Below are positions 23,312 through 30,920 of a DNA stretch of 64,000 bases, piece after piece. The DNA lies in the NCBI RefSeq assembly GCF_006715725.1, contig NZ_VFNU01000001.1:3906001-3970000 (forward strand). Reading direction: 5' to 3'. This DNA comes from Nocardioides sp. SLBN-35. Its GTDB lineage: Bacteria > Actinomycetota > Actinomycetes > Propionibacteriales > Nocardioidaceae. The notes under the pieces were generated by a model. The model was not told the origin of the DNA and searched no databases. It saw only the letters and a list, made by a program, of their open reading frames with translations. A program made the position numbers and the translations under genes. Each line of letters begins with the position of its first letter. The stretch's first letter is position 1.

Positions 23312-24169
23312 GTGCAGCTCGGCATCGTCAGCCCGATCGTGACCGCCAATCCCGGCGCCCACGCGCCTTGGGAGGAGAAGGCCGGCATCGCCGAGCTGGT
23401 GCGGGTCGCGCAGGCCGCCGACCGGCTCGGCTTCCACCACCTGACCTGCAGCGAGCACGTCGCCGTACCCACCGAGGCCGCCGACCAGCGCGGCGGCACC
23501 TACTGGGACCCGCTGGCGACCTTCGGCCACCTCGCCGCCGTCACCGAGCGGGTGCGGCTGATGACCCAGGTGCTGGTCATCGGCTACCACCACCCGCTGG
23601 CGATCGCGAAGCGGTACGGCACCCTCGACCTGGTCAGCGGCGGCCGGCTGATGCTCGGCATCGGTGTCGGCTCGCTCGAGGAGGAGTTCGCCCTCCTCGG
23701 CGCCCCGTTCGCGGGCCGCGGCGAGCGCGCCGACGACGCACTGCGTGCACTGCGCGTGAGCCTGGGGCGGCGCGAGCCGTCGTACCACGGCAGTCACTAC
23801 GACTTCGACGGTCTCGTCGTCGAGCCGCATGCCGTCCAGGAGCGGGTCCCGCTCCTCATCGGCGGGCGTACGGCGCGCAGCCTGCGCCGCGCGGTCGAGC
23901 TCGGCGACGGCTGGGTGCCCTTCGGCCTCGGCCTCGACGAGCTGCGCACCCTGCTGGCCGCACGCGACCTCCCCGCCGGCTTCGAGGTGATCCTGTCCCC
24001 CGGCCGGATGGTCGACCCGATCGGCGACCCCAGCGGTACGACGACCCGCCTGGCCCGCGTCCGCGCCGCCGGCGCCACCCTGGTCACCACGGCGGTTGAG
24101 GCCACGTCCGCCGACCACTACTGCGACCAGCTCGAGGCGCTGGCCGTCCTCGCGAAGGAGATCTCATGA
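23312..24169 (+). CDS. F420-dependent luciferase-like oxidoreductase
   Basis: A 285-residue TIM-barrel protein of the LLM class. The N-terminus MQLGIVSPIV, the SEHVAVP loop, VLVIGYHHPLAIAKRYGTLD and GIGVGSLEEEFALLG are typical of actinobacterial F420-dependent family members. It could reduce or oxidise a steroid ketone or another intermediate; the substrate is unknown. The start is GTG with AAGGAAG six bases upstream. The stop overlaps the next ATG (ATGA), so it is co-translated with the NTF2-like protein. Confidence 0.82.
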   Translation: MQLGIVSPIVTANPGAHAPWEEKAGIAELVRVAQAADRLGFHHLTCSEHVAVPTEAADQRGGTYWDPLATFGHLAAVTERVRLMTQVLVIGYHHPLAIAKRYGTLDLVSGGRLMLGIGVGSLEEEFALLGAPFAGRGERADDALRALRVSLGRREPSYHGSHYDFDGLVVEPHAVQERVPLLIGGRTARSLRRAVELGDGWVPFGLGLDELRTLLAARDLPAGFEVILSPGRMVDPIGDPSGTTTRLARVRAAGATLVTTAVEATSADHYCDQLEALAVLAKEIS

Positions 24170-24660
24170 CCGACGACCGCCTGGCCGCGCTCGAGCGCCG
24201 GCTCCAGCGCCTGGAGGACGAGCGCGAGATCGTGCAGCTCCTCACGACCTACGGACCGCTGGTCGACTCCGGCTGCGCGGACGAGGTCGCCGCGATCTGG
24301 ACCGAGGACGGCGTCTACGACAACGACGTCATCGTGATGACCGGCCGCGACGAGATCCGCGCGATGGTGCGCTCGGCGTCCCACCAGGGCTTCATCGCCG
24401 GCGGCTGCGCACACTTCAACGGACCGGTCTCGGTGCAGGTCGACGGCGACACGGCGATCGCGGTCACGCACTCGCTGATGGTGTTGCACGAGGACGGCGC
24501 GTTCCGGGTCAACCGCGCGACCGCCAACCACTGGCAGCTGCGGCGCACCGACGAGGGCTGGCGCGCGACCGTGCGCACCGGCCGGCTCCTGGACGGAGCC
24601 GAGCTGGCGCACGGCCTGCTGCGCACGGGCGCCCTGGGTCAGCTGCCGCCGACCGGCTGA
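24166..24660 (+). CDS. NTF2-like / SnoaL-type protein
   Basis: A 164-residue cone-fold protein of the SnoaL_4 or ketosteroid-isomerase-like superfamily: EREIVQLLTTYGPLVDSG at residues 18-35, IWTEDGVYDND, then CAHFNGPVSVQVDGD and ANHWQLRRTDEGWRATVR. Such proteins act as isomerases, dehydratases or oxygenase beta subunits; the pocket residues are not conserved enough to say. It follows the F420-type gene with an ATGA overlap and its last 22 bases overlap the convergent EI24 gene. Confidence 0.75.
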   Translation: MTDDRLAALERRLQRLEDEREIVQLLTTYGPLVDSGCADEVAAIWTEDGVYDNDVIVMTGRDEIRAMVRSASHQGFIAGGCAHFNGPVSVQVDGDTAIAVTHSLMVLHEDGAFRVNRATANHWQLRRTDEGWRATVRTGRLLDGAELAHGLLRTGALGQLPPTG

Positions 24661-25379
24661 CCCGCCAGCGCCTCGCGGGCGAGGTACGTCGCGCCGGCCA
24701 CCGCAGCGGGCATCACCAGGATGCCGCCGAACGGCACGAGGAAGCAGGCCTGCACGCAGACCCCGAAGCCGAGCATCGCCCCGCGATGGTCGCGCATCAG
24801 CGCCGCGCGGGCGGCGCGGTCCATGCCGCGCGCTTCGAGCGGGCGCGAGACGAGCTCGCCGGCGAGCAGCCGGCCGGCGACGACCAGGCCGAGCACGGCG
24901 CCGACGACGGTGCCGATGACGGGCAGCAGCCCGATCAGGAAGACCACGATCGCGGTGCCGATGCCGAGCGCCACGAGGACGAGTCCGTCGATCGCACCGC
25001 GGATCCAGCCGACCCCCCGGTCCGGCACGTCGCCGCCGAGCGAGAGCTCGACCTCCTTCCAGATCTTCTCGTAGAAGGGGTCACCGACCGCGAGCGTGAG
25101 CCCGGTGAAGGTGACGATCGCCAGCATCACGGCGCCGACCAGCACCACCAGATAGAGCGCACCGCGGAACACTCCGCGCACCGCGTCGCCCCAGTCGTCG
25201 GCGAACGGCGTCGCCCAGCCGACCACGTCGTCGGCGTACAACACGAGCACGACGAGCAGCGTGAACACCAGCGCCGCCACGATCAGCGCCGGCACGATGC
25301 CGAGCAGCATCAGCGAGGGGCGCTCCCGCCACAGCCGGAGCCCACGCAGGAGGTACCCGGCGCCGCGCCCGAAGCCCAT
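24639..25379 (-). CDS. EI24/CysZ-like membrane protein
   Basis: A 246-residue membrane protein with four or five hydrophobic segments, starting GFGRGAGYLLRGLRLWRERPSL, a form seen in EI24-domain (PF07264) proteins. In Enterobacteria CysZ of this family imports sulfate; in actinobacteria the role is unassigned. The central loop DPFYEKIWKEVE and the C-terminal GFGVCVQACFLVPFGGILVMPAAVAGATYLA are the conserved blocks. The ATG lies 13 bases after the stop of the thioredoxin-TPR gene, so both form a small operon. Confidence 0.8.
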   Translation of the reverse strand: MGFGRGAGYLLRGLRLWRERPSLMLLGIVPALIVAALVFTLLVVLVLYADDVVGWATPFADDWGDAVRGVFRGALYLVVLVGAVMLAIVTFTGLTLAVGDPFYEKIWKEVELSLGGDVPDRGVGWIRGAIDGLVLVALGIGTAIVVFLIGLLPVIGTVVGAVLGLVVAGRLLAGELVSRPLEARGMDRAARAALMRDHRGAMLGFGVCVQACFLVPFGGILVMPAAVAGATYLAREALAGQPVGGS

Positions 25380-25392
25380 GCCAGGAACCCGG

Positions 25393-26361
25393 TCAGAACA
25401 GGGCGGAGGCCAGCGCCTGGCGGCCCTTGAGCACCCGCGGGTCGTCGTTGCCGACCGCCCCGAAGAGCCCGACGAGGTGCTCGCGGGCCAGGTCGCGCTC
25501 CTTGCCCGACGTACGACGAACCAGCTCGACGAGCCGCGCGAAGGCGTCCTCGACATGGCCACCGAGCATGTCCATGTCCGCGACCATGGTCTGCGCGTCG
25601 ACGTCGTCGGGGTTGGCGGCGGCCGCGGCGCGGGCCGCGTTGAGGTCGACGCCCTGGGTGCGCTGCAGCACCTTGGCCATCGCCAGTCCGGCCGCGGCCT
25701 CGTGGTCGGCCGGGTTGGCGTCGACGAGCTTCTGGTACTCCGCCACGGCGGCGTCGATGTCGCCCGCCTCGAGCGCGTCCTGCGCCGGCACGTAGCGCGG
25801 GTCGATCGCGGGCTCCTCACCCTCGGCGACCTCGCCACCGGCCGCGCCGAAGGCATTGGGCTGGTGGCGCCCGGAGATGCCCTGCGCGGTGAGCTGCTGG
25901 GCGAGCTGGTTGAACAGGGCGCGGATGTCGTCGATCGGCGCGGCCCCGGGGATCGGCTGCGTCGCCGGGCGCCCGTCGAGCAGCACCAGCATCAGCGGGA
26001 CCTGCGGGACCTGCATCGCCTGCGCGATCTGCGGCACCACGTCCACGTCGATCGTCGCCGCGAGGAACCGGCCGTCGTACTCGTCGGCCACGGTCGCCAC
26101 GTCGAGCGCGAGCTGCGCGCTCTCCGGAGACTGCGACGGCGAGGAGAAGACCAGCACCACCGGCGCGGTCATCGACGCCTCGAGCACCGCCTGGAAGTTG
26201 GTCTCGTCCACGGCAACGGAGTACGCCGACGTCGAGCCTCCGGCGCCGCCTCCACCCGTGGGCGCGCCGGCGGCACCGCCGGCACCGGCACCGGCCGGCG
26301 GGGTGCGCTTCAGCGCGGACAGGTCGATCGCACCGGGACGGGAGAACGGCTGCTGCGTCAT
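25393..26361 (-). CDS. CnoX/YbbN-like thioredoxin-TPR co-chaperone
   Basis: A 322-residue protein with a Gly/Ala-rich N-terminus (residues 20-45), a thioredoxin fold (about 50-150) and TPR-like helices (about 185-322). The usual CxxC site is replaced by SPSQSPES, so it cannot make a disulfide there; E. coli CnoX likewise lacks a reductase site. It probably holds unfolding proteins for the chaperone system. The ATG has a TAGGAT -10 seven bases upstream (26369-26374, minus) and thus a leaderless start. EI24 follows in the same operon. Confidence 0.82.
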   Translation of the reverse strand: MTQQPFSRPGAIDLSALKRTPPAGAGAGGAAGAPTGGGGAGGSTSAYSVAVDETNFQAVLEASMTAPVVLVFSSPSQSPESAQLALDVATVADEYDGRFLAATIDVDVVPQIAQAMQVPQVPLMLVLLDGRPATQPIPGAAPIDDIRALFNQLAQQLTAQGISGRHQPNAFGAAGGEVAEGEEPAIDPRYVPAQDALEAGDIDAAVAEYQKLVDANPADHEAAAGLAMAKVLQRTQGVDLNAARAAAAANPDDVDAQTMVADMDMLGGHVEDAFARLVELVRRTSGKERDLAREHLVGLFGAVGNDDPRVLKGRQALASALF

Positions 26362-26416
26362 GGACGCAATCCTACGGACGGCGTTGCGGGGCGAGTGAGC
26401 GTGGTCCGTGTGTGCC

Positions 26417-26475
26417 GCACCCCCTACGAATTGGTCGCCTTCCGGGCCGATCCGCGACCAAACCGTAGGGGGTGC
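26417..26475. terminator. Long hairpin between PH-domain gene and CnoX gene
   Basis: Arms of 22 bases (26417-26438 and 26454-26475, starting GCACCCCCTACG) pair with two mismatches around a 15-base loop. It lies 20 bases after the PH-domain gene stop on the minus strand and lacks a T-run. It probably stops read-through into the CnoX gene. Confidence 0.5.
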
Positions 26476-26494
26476 CCGCGCTCAGCCGGTTGGG

Positions 26495-27037
26495 TCAGTT
26501 CGGGACGCGGGGTCCCCGCAGTCCCGCCCGCTGGACCACGCGCTGGATGGCGAGGTCGCGGTCGTCGGGGCGGCCGACGTACCGGATGTCGCGCAGGCCC
26601 TGCTCCTGGGCCGCCGACTCGAAGCAGAAGTGGCCGAAGCCGAGCAGCCGTCCGTGCAGCGGCTTCTGCACCGAGATGTCGAGGATCCGGCTCAGCGGCA
26701 TCGTGGCCAGGCTCTGGGAGAGCACCCCGTGGACCCGGAAGACGCGCATGTTGGTGATCACGAACCGGTCGCGGACCACGCCGAGCGCCACCCAGCCGGC
26801 GCGGACCAGCAGCACCGCCGCGACCACGATGAGGACCCAGGCGACGTGGACGTTCACGAACCAGCTGCCGACCAGCAGCACCAGCGCCACCCCGGTCTCC
26901 ACGGCGGGGCGGACGTAGGCGAACCAGTGGTGGGTCACCTCGTCGACGACGACCTCGCCCTCCTCACGCAGCAGGTGCTTGCCGATCCTCGGGTCACCCA
27001 ACCGGCGGACGACGCCGGAGACGAAGGTCAGGGCCAT
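26495..27037 (-). CDS. Membrane protein with bacterial PH domain
   Basis: A 180-residue protein with two adjacent hydrophobic segments (about residues 47-85) followed by a bPH_2 (DUF304, PF03703) domain: RDRFVITNMRVFRVHGVLSQ and MPLSRILDISVQKPLHGRLLGFGHFCFES. The domain is a pleckstrin-like fold with unknown ligand, common in actinobacterial membrane proteins. It follows the small membrane-protein gene by 15 bases on the same strand. Confidence 0.82.
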   Translation of the reverse strand: MALTFVSGVVRRLGDPRIGKHLLREEGEVVVDEVTHHWFAYVRPAVETGVALVLLVGSWFVNVHVAWVLIVVAAVLLVRAGWVALGVVRDRFVITNMRVFRVHGVLSQSLATMPLSRILDISVQKPLHGRLLGFGHFCFESAAQEQGLRDIRYVGRPDDRDLAIQRVVQRAGLRGPRVPN

Positions 27038-27052
27038 CGGTCGTGCCGCGGG

Positions 27053-27223
27053 TCAGTCCATCGCGCCGACGAAGTCGATGACCCCGTTGAACGCCTGGGT
27101 CGTCAGGTCCCACCCGCCGCTGGCCGCGGACTTCGAGGTGTCCGCGAGGCCGGAGGGGTCGGTGAACATCCAGAACCCGAGGAACACGATCACCACGAGC
27201 GCGATCAGCTTCTTGGTGTCCAT
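27053..27223 (-). CDS. Small single-pass membrane protein
   Basis: A 56-residue peptide beginning MDTKKLIALVVIVFLGFW, a clear membrane anchor, followed by a soluble tail with SGGWDLTTQAFNGVIDFVGAMD. The ATG at 27223 has GGAGAAG eight bases upstream, a better start than an in-frame codon further up. The same strand and 15-base gap suggest cotranscription with the PH-domain gene. Not recognised by family name. Confidence 0.65.
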   Translation of the reverse strand: MDTKKLIALVVIVFLGFWMFTDPSGLADTSKSAASGGWDLTTQAFNGVIDFVGAMD

Positions 27224-27322
27224 GTGCGGGCTTCTCCATCCGTGTGCAGGTGCGCCCCCGAGGGCACAGATCCCCACATTGGTACCAAAGGCACCACGGG
27301 TCCCACGGGAGGCGCGCGGAGG

Positions 27323-28783
27323 TCAGCCGCAGGAGACCCCGGCCAGCCCGTTCTCCTCGCTCGCCTGCGGCACCGTGCCGCTGCGCAGCCAGTTGTGGAA
27401 GAAGCCGTCCAGGTCGGTGTCGCCCGAGACGCTCTCGGCGAGCGCCTGGAACTGCTCGACCGTGGCGTTCCCGTCGTGGTGGGCGGCGACCCACTCCTTG
27501 AGCAGGGCATCGAACTTCGGCGCCGTGATCCGGTTGCGGAGCGCCGCCAGCACCATCGCACCGCGGTCGTAGACAGCCTCGTCGAAGATGTGGTCCGCAC
27601 CGGGGTTGGCGATGTCGAGGCGCCAGAAGTCGGAGTTCGGGCTGGTGCAGTTGCGGTCATACATCTTGTCGAGGTACGCCGGCACCGACGGCCCGCCGGT
27701 CGCGGCGGCGTACGCGGCCTCCATGTAGGTCGCGAAGCCCTCGTTGAGCCAGATGTCGCGCCAGCGCTGCACGGCGACGCTGTCGCCGAACCACTGGTGG
27801 GCCAGCTCGTGGACGATGACGCCCGGGTAGATCCAGCTGCCGTACGTCGGCCGCGACTGGTTCTCCAGCGCGAAGCCGACGTCGAGGCCGGTGACCAGGC
27901 CGCCGGTGGTGGCGAACGGGTAGGGGCCGAGCTGGGTCTGCAGCCAGTCGGTGATCGCGCCGGTGCGGCCCAGGACGCCCCGGACGTAGGAGCGCAGCTT
28001 CGGCTCGAGGCCGCGCGAGACCGCGTTGTAGTAGGGGATGCCGGCGGCGGTCGTGCCCTGGTCGACGACATAGCGACCGGCGGCGAAGAAGGCGAGGTAG
28101 GTCGCCATCGGGTCGCTCATCCGCCAGTGCGTGGTGGCCTTGCCGTGCTTGACCGTGCGGCCGATCCGCACGCCGTTGCCGACGACCTTCTTGCCCTTGG
28201 GCACGGTGACCCGGACGTCGAAGGTCGCCTTGTCGCTGGGGTGGTCGTTGGACGGGAACCACCACGGCGCCATGTGCGGCTGGTTCATCGCGACCACCTC
28301 GTTGCGGCTGGCGAGCCAGTTGCGTTCGCCGGCGTAGCGGTAGGAACCGGGCTTGCCGGCGTACCGCACGACGACGCGGAAGGTCGCTCCCGCGGCGATC
28401 GGCGTCAACGGCTTGACCCGCAGCTCGTGCTTGCCCACCTTGCGGAAGCGGGCCTTGCGTCCGTCGACCTTCACCGCCGTGGTCGGCAGCAGCAGGTCGA
28501 GGGAGAAGCTGCGCAGGTCGGCGGTCGCGGTCATCGTGATCGCGGTGCGACCGCGCAGCCGGCCCGTCCCGAAGTCGTAGCGCACCCGGACGTCGTAGTG
28601 CTGGGCGTCGGTGCCGCCATTGCCGTCGAGCGGCCAGTACGGGTCGGTGCCCTGTGCGGATCCGTTGCCGTAGTCGCTCGCCTCGACGCCGGGGAGGGCG
28701 GAGGCAGGCGCCGAGCCGGCCAGGCCTGGCAGGCAGAGGACGAGGGCGAGCAGGAGTCCCAGCGGGGCAGCGAGTCGGCGCAC
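27323..28783 (-). CDS. Exported M1-family metallopeptidase
   Basis: A 486-residue secreted aminopeptidase-like protein. A signal peptide is evident (LAAPLGLLLALVLCLPGLAG, cleavage near ASA-LP). The zinc site is HELAHQWFGD with the downstream glutamate in WRDIWLNEG. The substrate-binding exopeptidase motif, usually GAMEN, is replaced by GFALEN. The protein lacks the long C-terminal domain IV of classical aminopeptidase N. Its GTG start has a TAGATT -10 (28795-28790, minus) whose TAG is also the stop codon of the SDR upstream. Confidence 0.88.
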   Translation of the reverse strand: MRRLAAPLGLLLALVLCLPGLAGSAPASALPGVEASDYGNGSAQGTDPYWPLDGNGGTDAQHYDVRVRYDFGTGRLRGRTAITMTATADLRSFSLDLLLPTTAVKVDGRKARFRKVGKHELRVKPLTPIAAGATFRVVVRYAGKPGSYRYAGERNWLASRNEVVAMNQPHMAPWWFPSNDHPSDKATFDVRVTVPKGKKVVGNGVRIGRTVKHGKATTHWRMSDPMATYLAFFAAGRYVVDQGTTAAGIPYYNAVSRGLEPKLRSYVRGVLGRTGAITDWLQTQLGPYPFATTGGLVTGLDVGFALENQSRPTYGSWIYPGVIVHELAHQWFGDSVAVQRWRDIWLNEGFATYMEAAYAAATGGPSVPAYLDKMYDRNCTSPNSDFWRLDIANPGADHIFDEAVYDRGAMVLAALRNRITAPKFDALLKEWVAAHHDGNATVEQFQALAESVSGDTDLDGFFHNWLRSGTVPQASEENGLAGVSCG

Positions 28784-28792
28784 GCGGTCAAT

Positions 28793-29671
28793 CTACGCCA
28801 GCCGGCCCGCCAGCCGGCCCGCCAGTCGGCCCGCCAGCCGGGGTGCCGCGATCACGGTGCCGAGCAGGGCGTTCACCTCGGCGTCGTCGGGGTCGGAGGC
28901 CGCGAGCCAGGCGATCACCCGGCCGGACGCGTCGATGCTGGAGCCGGCGACGGCCCTGGCCTCGATCTCCTCGGTGCCGCCGCGGGCGCGCCCGGACTCG
29001 GTGACGACGAAGCCCGGCTCCAGGTTGAAGGCGCGGATCCCGGCCTCGCGGAACTCCGCGTTCACCGCACCGGCGATCCGGCCGAACGCCGCCTTCGCGG
29101 CGGCGTAGGCCAGACCCCACCCGCCTTCCCCCGGCGGGGCCGGCGGGTCGAGGGTGGCCGATCCCGAGCACATGTTGGCGATGACGCCGCCGCCCGCGTC
29201 GACCATCGCCGGCAGCAGGGCCTGGACGAGCGCCACCTGGTGCACGAGGTTCGCGTCCAGGCTCTCGCGGAGGGCGCCGAGGTCCAGCTCCAGGAAGCGG
29301 GCGTGCGGCACGTGGTGCACGGCGTTGCTGACCAGCACGTGCGGCGCACCCCAGGTCTCGAGGAGCTGGCCGGCGACCCTCGCCGGCGCCGCGGCGTCGG
29401 TGAGGTCCATCCGCAGCGGCAATGCCCGCACTCCCCTGGCCTCGATCTCCGCCGCGGTCGTGGCGAGGCTCCCGGCGACCTGATGGCTCACGCCGACCTC
29501 ACGAGACGTCCGGGCCGCGACCGTGCCCTCGCCCTCGTGTGCGGTGCGGGCGGTGAAGGCGACGTCGTACCCGACCTCGGCCAGGGCCAGGGCCGTGGCC
29601 CGTCCGATGCCCCGGCTGGCACCGGTGACCAGCGCCGTCTCGCGTCCCGTCTCGCGTCCCGTCGTGGCCAT
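28793..29671 (-). CDS. SDR with RLAG-repeat tail
   Basis: A 292-residue SDR: VTGASRGIGRATALALAE near residue 16, SNAVHH in place of NNAG, catalytic MCSGSATL and LAYAAAKAA. The last 15 residues repeat the four-residue unit GRLA about four times, encoded by 12-bp DNA repeats (28797-28842). A TACGGT -10 (29683-29678, minus) lies six bases before the ATG, and a copy of the steroid-regulon motif is 38 bp above it, so it may belong to the same regulon although it is 5 kb from the other steroid genes. Confidence 0.78.
   Translation of the reverse strand: MATTGRETGRETALVTGASRGIGRATALALAEVGYDVAFTARTAHEGEGTVAARTSREVGVSHQVAGSLATTAAEIEARGVRALPLRMDLTDAAAPARVAGQLLETWGAPHVLVSNAVHHVPHARFLELDLGALRESLDANLVHQVALVQALLPAMVDAGGGVIANMCSGSATLDPPAPPGEGGWGLAYAAAKAAFGRIAGAVNAEFREAGIRAFNLEPGFVVTESGRARGGTEEIEARAVAGSSIDASGRVIAWLAASDPDDAEVNALLGTVIAAPRLAGRLAGRLAGRLA
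28797..28842. repeat. 12-bp coding tandem repeat
   Basis: Three full units of GCCAGYCGGCCC and one partial unit lie within the 3' end of the SDR gene. On the coding strand they encode RLAG repeats. Unit 3 differs by one base, which is silent. Confidence 0.85.
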
Positions 29672-29712
29672 GTCCGCACCGTAGGCGCGATCGGCCCGCG
29701 CCACCCCGGTCG

Positions 29713-29731
29713 TTCCCTGTCACCGGGAGTG
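29713..29731. promoter_or_regulatory. Candidate steroid-regulon operator
   Basis: TTCCCTGTCACCGGGAGTG contains CCGGTGACAGG on the minus strand (centre 29721), 38 bp from the TACGGT -10 of the SDR at 28793-29671. Confidence 0.5.
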
Positions 29732-29827
29732 CGGCAGCGGTAAATCGGTTGCGCACCGGCCCGAGGGACCGGCAGGGTGGGGCCGTTCGTCCGCGCTGCC
29801 CGCGGACCCTGTCGAGAGGAGCGTGAC

Positions 29828-29917
29828 ATGTCGATCGTTGTCGTCGGCCTGCCCTCAGTCCGCACCCTCTCGACCCCGAGGAATCACCTTGTTCCAGGAG
29901 AACCCCTCCACCCCTGA
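29828..29917 (+). CDS. Possible 29-residue leader peptide
   Basis: A short frame with an ATG six bases after a strong GAGAGGAG ribosome site encodes MSIVVVGLPSVRTLSTPRNH and nine more residues. It ends 29 bases inside the kinase gene, in another frame. Ribosomes finishing it would clear the TTG start of the kinase, so it could couple or limit its translation. Coding is not proven. Confidence 0.4.
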   Translation: MSIVVVGLPSVRTLSTPRNHLVPGEPLHP

Positions 29918-30758
29918 TGTCACCGACATCGACCCGCGCTTCGTCTTCGACTTCGAGGCGTACGACGACCTGGGCCCCGGCCAGCGCTGGTCCACCTGGC
30001 TCGACGTCGAGCCGCTGTCCCGCGGTCCCGAGCCGCGTCCCGACTGGATCGTCACGTCCCAGGGCGCAGTCGACACCGACCTCGGCATCCTGAAGACCGG
30101 CAAGGAGGCCGACGTCTTCCTGCTCGAGCGCTCCGACCCGCACGACCCGGCGCAGAGCGTCGTGATGGCGGCCAAGCGGTACCGCTCGACCGACCACCGC
30201 ACCTTCCACCGCTCGGCGGCCTACACCGAGGGCCGCAGCATGAAGCGTTCGCGCGACGAGCGGGCGATCAAGCGCAAGAGCACGTTCGGCCGCGAGGTCG
30301 CCGCAGGCGAGTGGGCGATCTCGGAGTGGTCGGCACTCAACCGCTGCTGGTCGCTCGGGCTGCCGGTCCCCTACCCGGTGCAGATCGACGGCACCGAGAT
30401 CCTGATGGAGTGGATCCGCGTGGAGGGACCCGACGGCACCGACAGCGCTCCGCGGCTGGCGCAGACCCGGCCCGAGCCGGCGCTGCTGGCGTCGTACTTC
30501 GACCAGCTGCGCGAGGCCATGACGACGCTCGTGCAGTCGGGCCTGGTGCACGGCGACCTGTCGCCGTACAACATCCTGGCGGCCGGTGAGCGGCTCGTGA
30601 TCATCGACCTGCCCCAGCTGGTCGACCTGGTCGGCAACGTCCAGGGCTTCGACTTCCTGCTGCGCGACTGCACCAACGTGTGCACGTGGTTCCAGCGCCG
30701 TGGGCTCGACGTCGACCCGCAGGACCTGTTCGGTGAGCTGATGGCGCAGGCGTTCTAG
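29889..30758 (+). CDS. RIO-like serine kinase
   Basis: A 289-residue RIO1-like kinase. Residues 65-80 hold the nucleotide loop GILKTGKEADVFLLE, AAKRYR supplies the ATP lysine, and LVHGDLSPYNIL is the catalytic loop with IIDLPQLVDL as the metal-binding block. The start is read as TTG 29889 because CGAGGA stands six bases upstream and no ATG opens the frame; the ORF could start at a GTG at 29823. Its TAG stop forms the left end of the 166-bp palindrome. Substrate unknown. Confidence 0.82.
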   Translation: MFQENPSTPDVTDIDPRFVFDFEAYDDLGPGQRWSTWLDVEPLSRGPEPRPDWIVTSQGAVDTDLGILKTGKEADVFLLERSDPHDPAQSVVMAAKRYRSTDHRTFHRSAAYTEGRSMKRSRDERAIKRKSTFGREVAAGEWAISEWSALNRCWSLGLPVPYPVQIDGTEILMEWIRVEGPDGTDSAPRLAQTRPEPALLASYFDQLREAMTTLVQSGLVHGDLSPYNILAAGERLVIIDLPQLVDLVGNVQGFDFLLRDCTNVCTWFQRRGLDVDPQDLFGELMAQAF

Positions 30759-30920
30759 GTCGTGTCTCCCAAGTCAGCGCCGTCGCGAGCGGCGTTTCCG
30801 GCCGATCTGGCAAGGCGGCGGAGCGACGGCGTGCCGGATGGCACGTCGAGCGACGCCAACGCAGCCAGATCGAGTCGGAAACGCCGCGTAGCAGGCGGGG
30901 ACTTGGGAGACACGGCCTAG
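30755..30920. repeat. 166-bp snap-back palindrome with CTAG ends
   Basis: The element starts and ends with CTAG and is symmetric about 30837.5, where GTGCC-ggat-GGCAC forms the tip. Long stretches pair, for example CGTGTCTCCCAAGTC at the left with its complement at the right, and CGGCGTTTCC. The left CTAG contains the stop TAG of the RIO-like kinase and the right CTAG contains the stop TAG of the reductase gene on the other strand. No gene fits inside. It may be a MITE-like insertion or a two-way terminator. Confidence 0.9.

Noticed and set aside
26408..29743. A 1,100-codon open frame on the plus strand
   Set aside because: It runs antisense through the PH-domain, M1 peptidase and SDR genes and has no domain; high-GC artefact.
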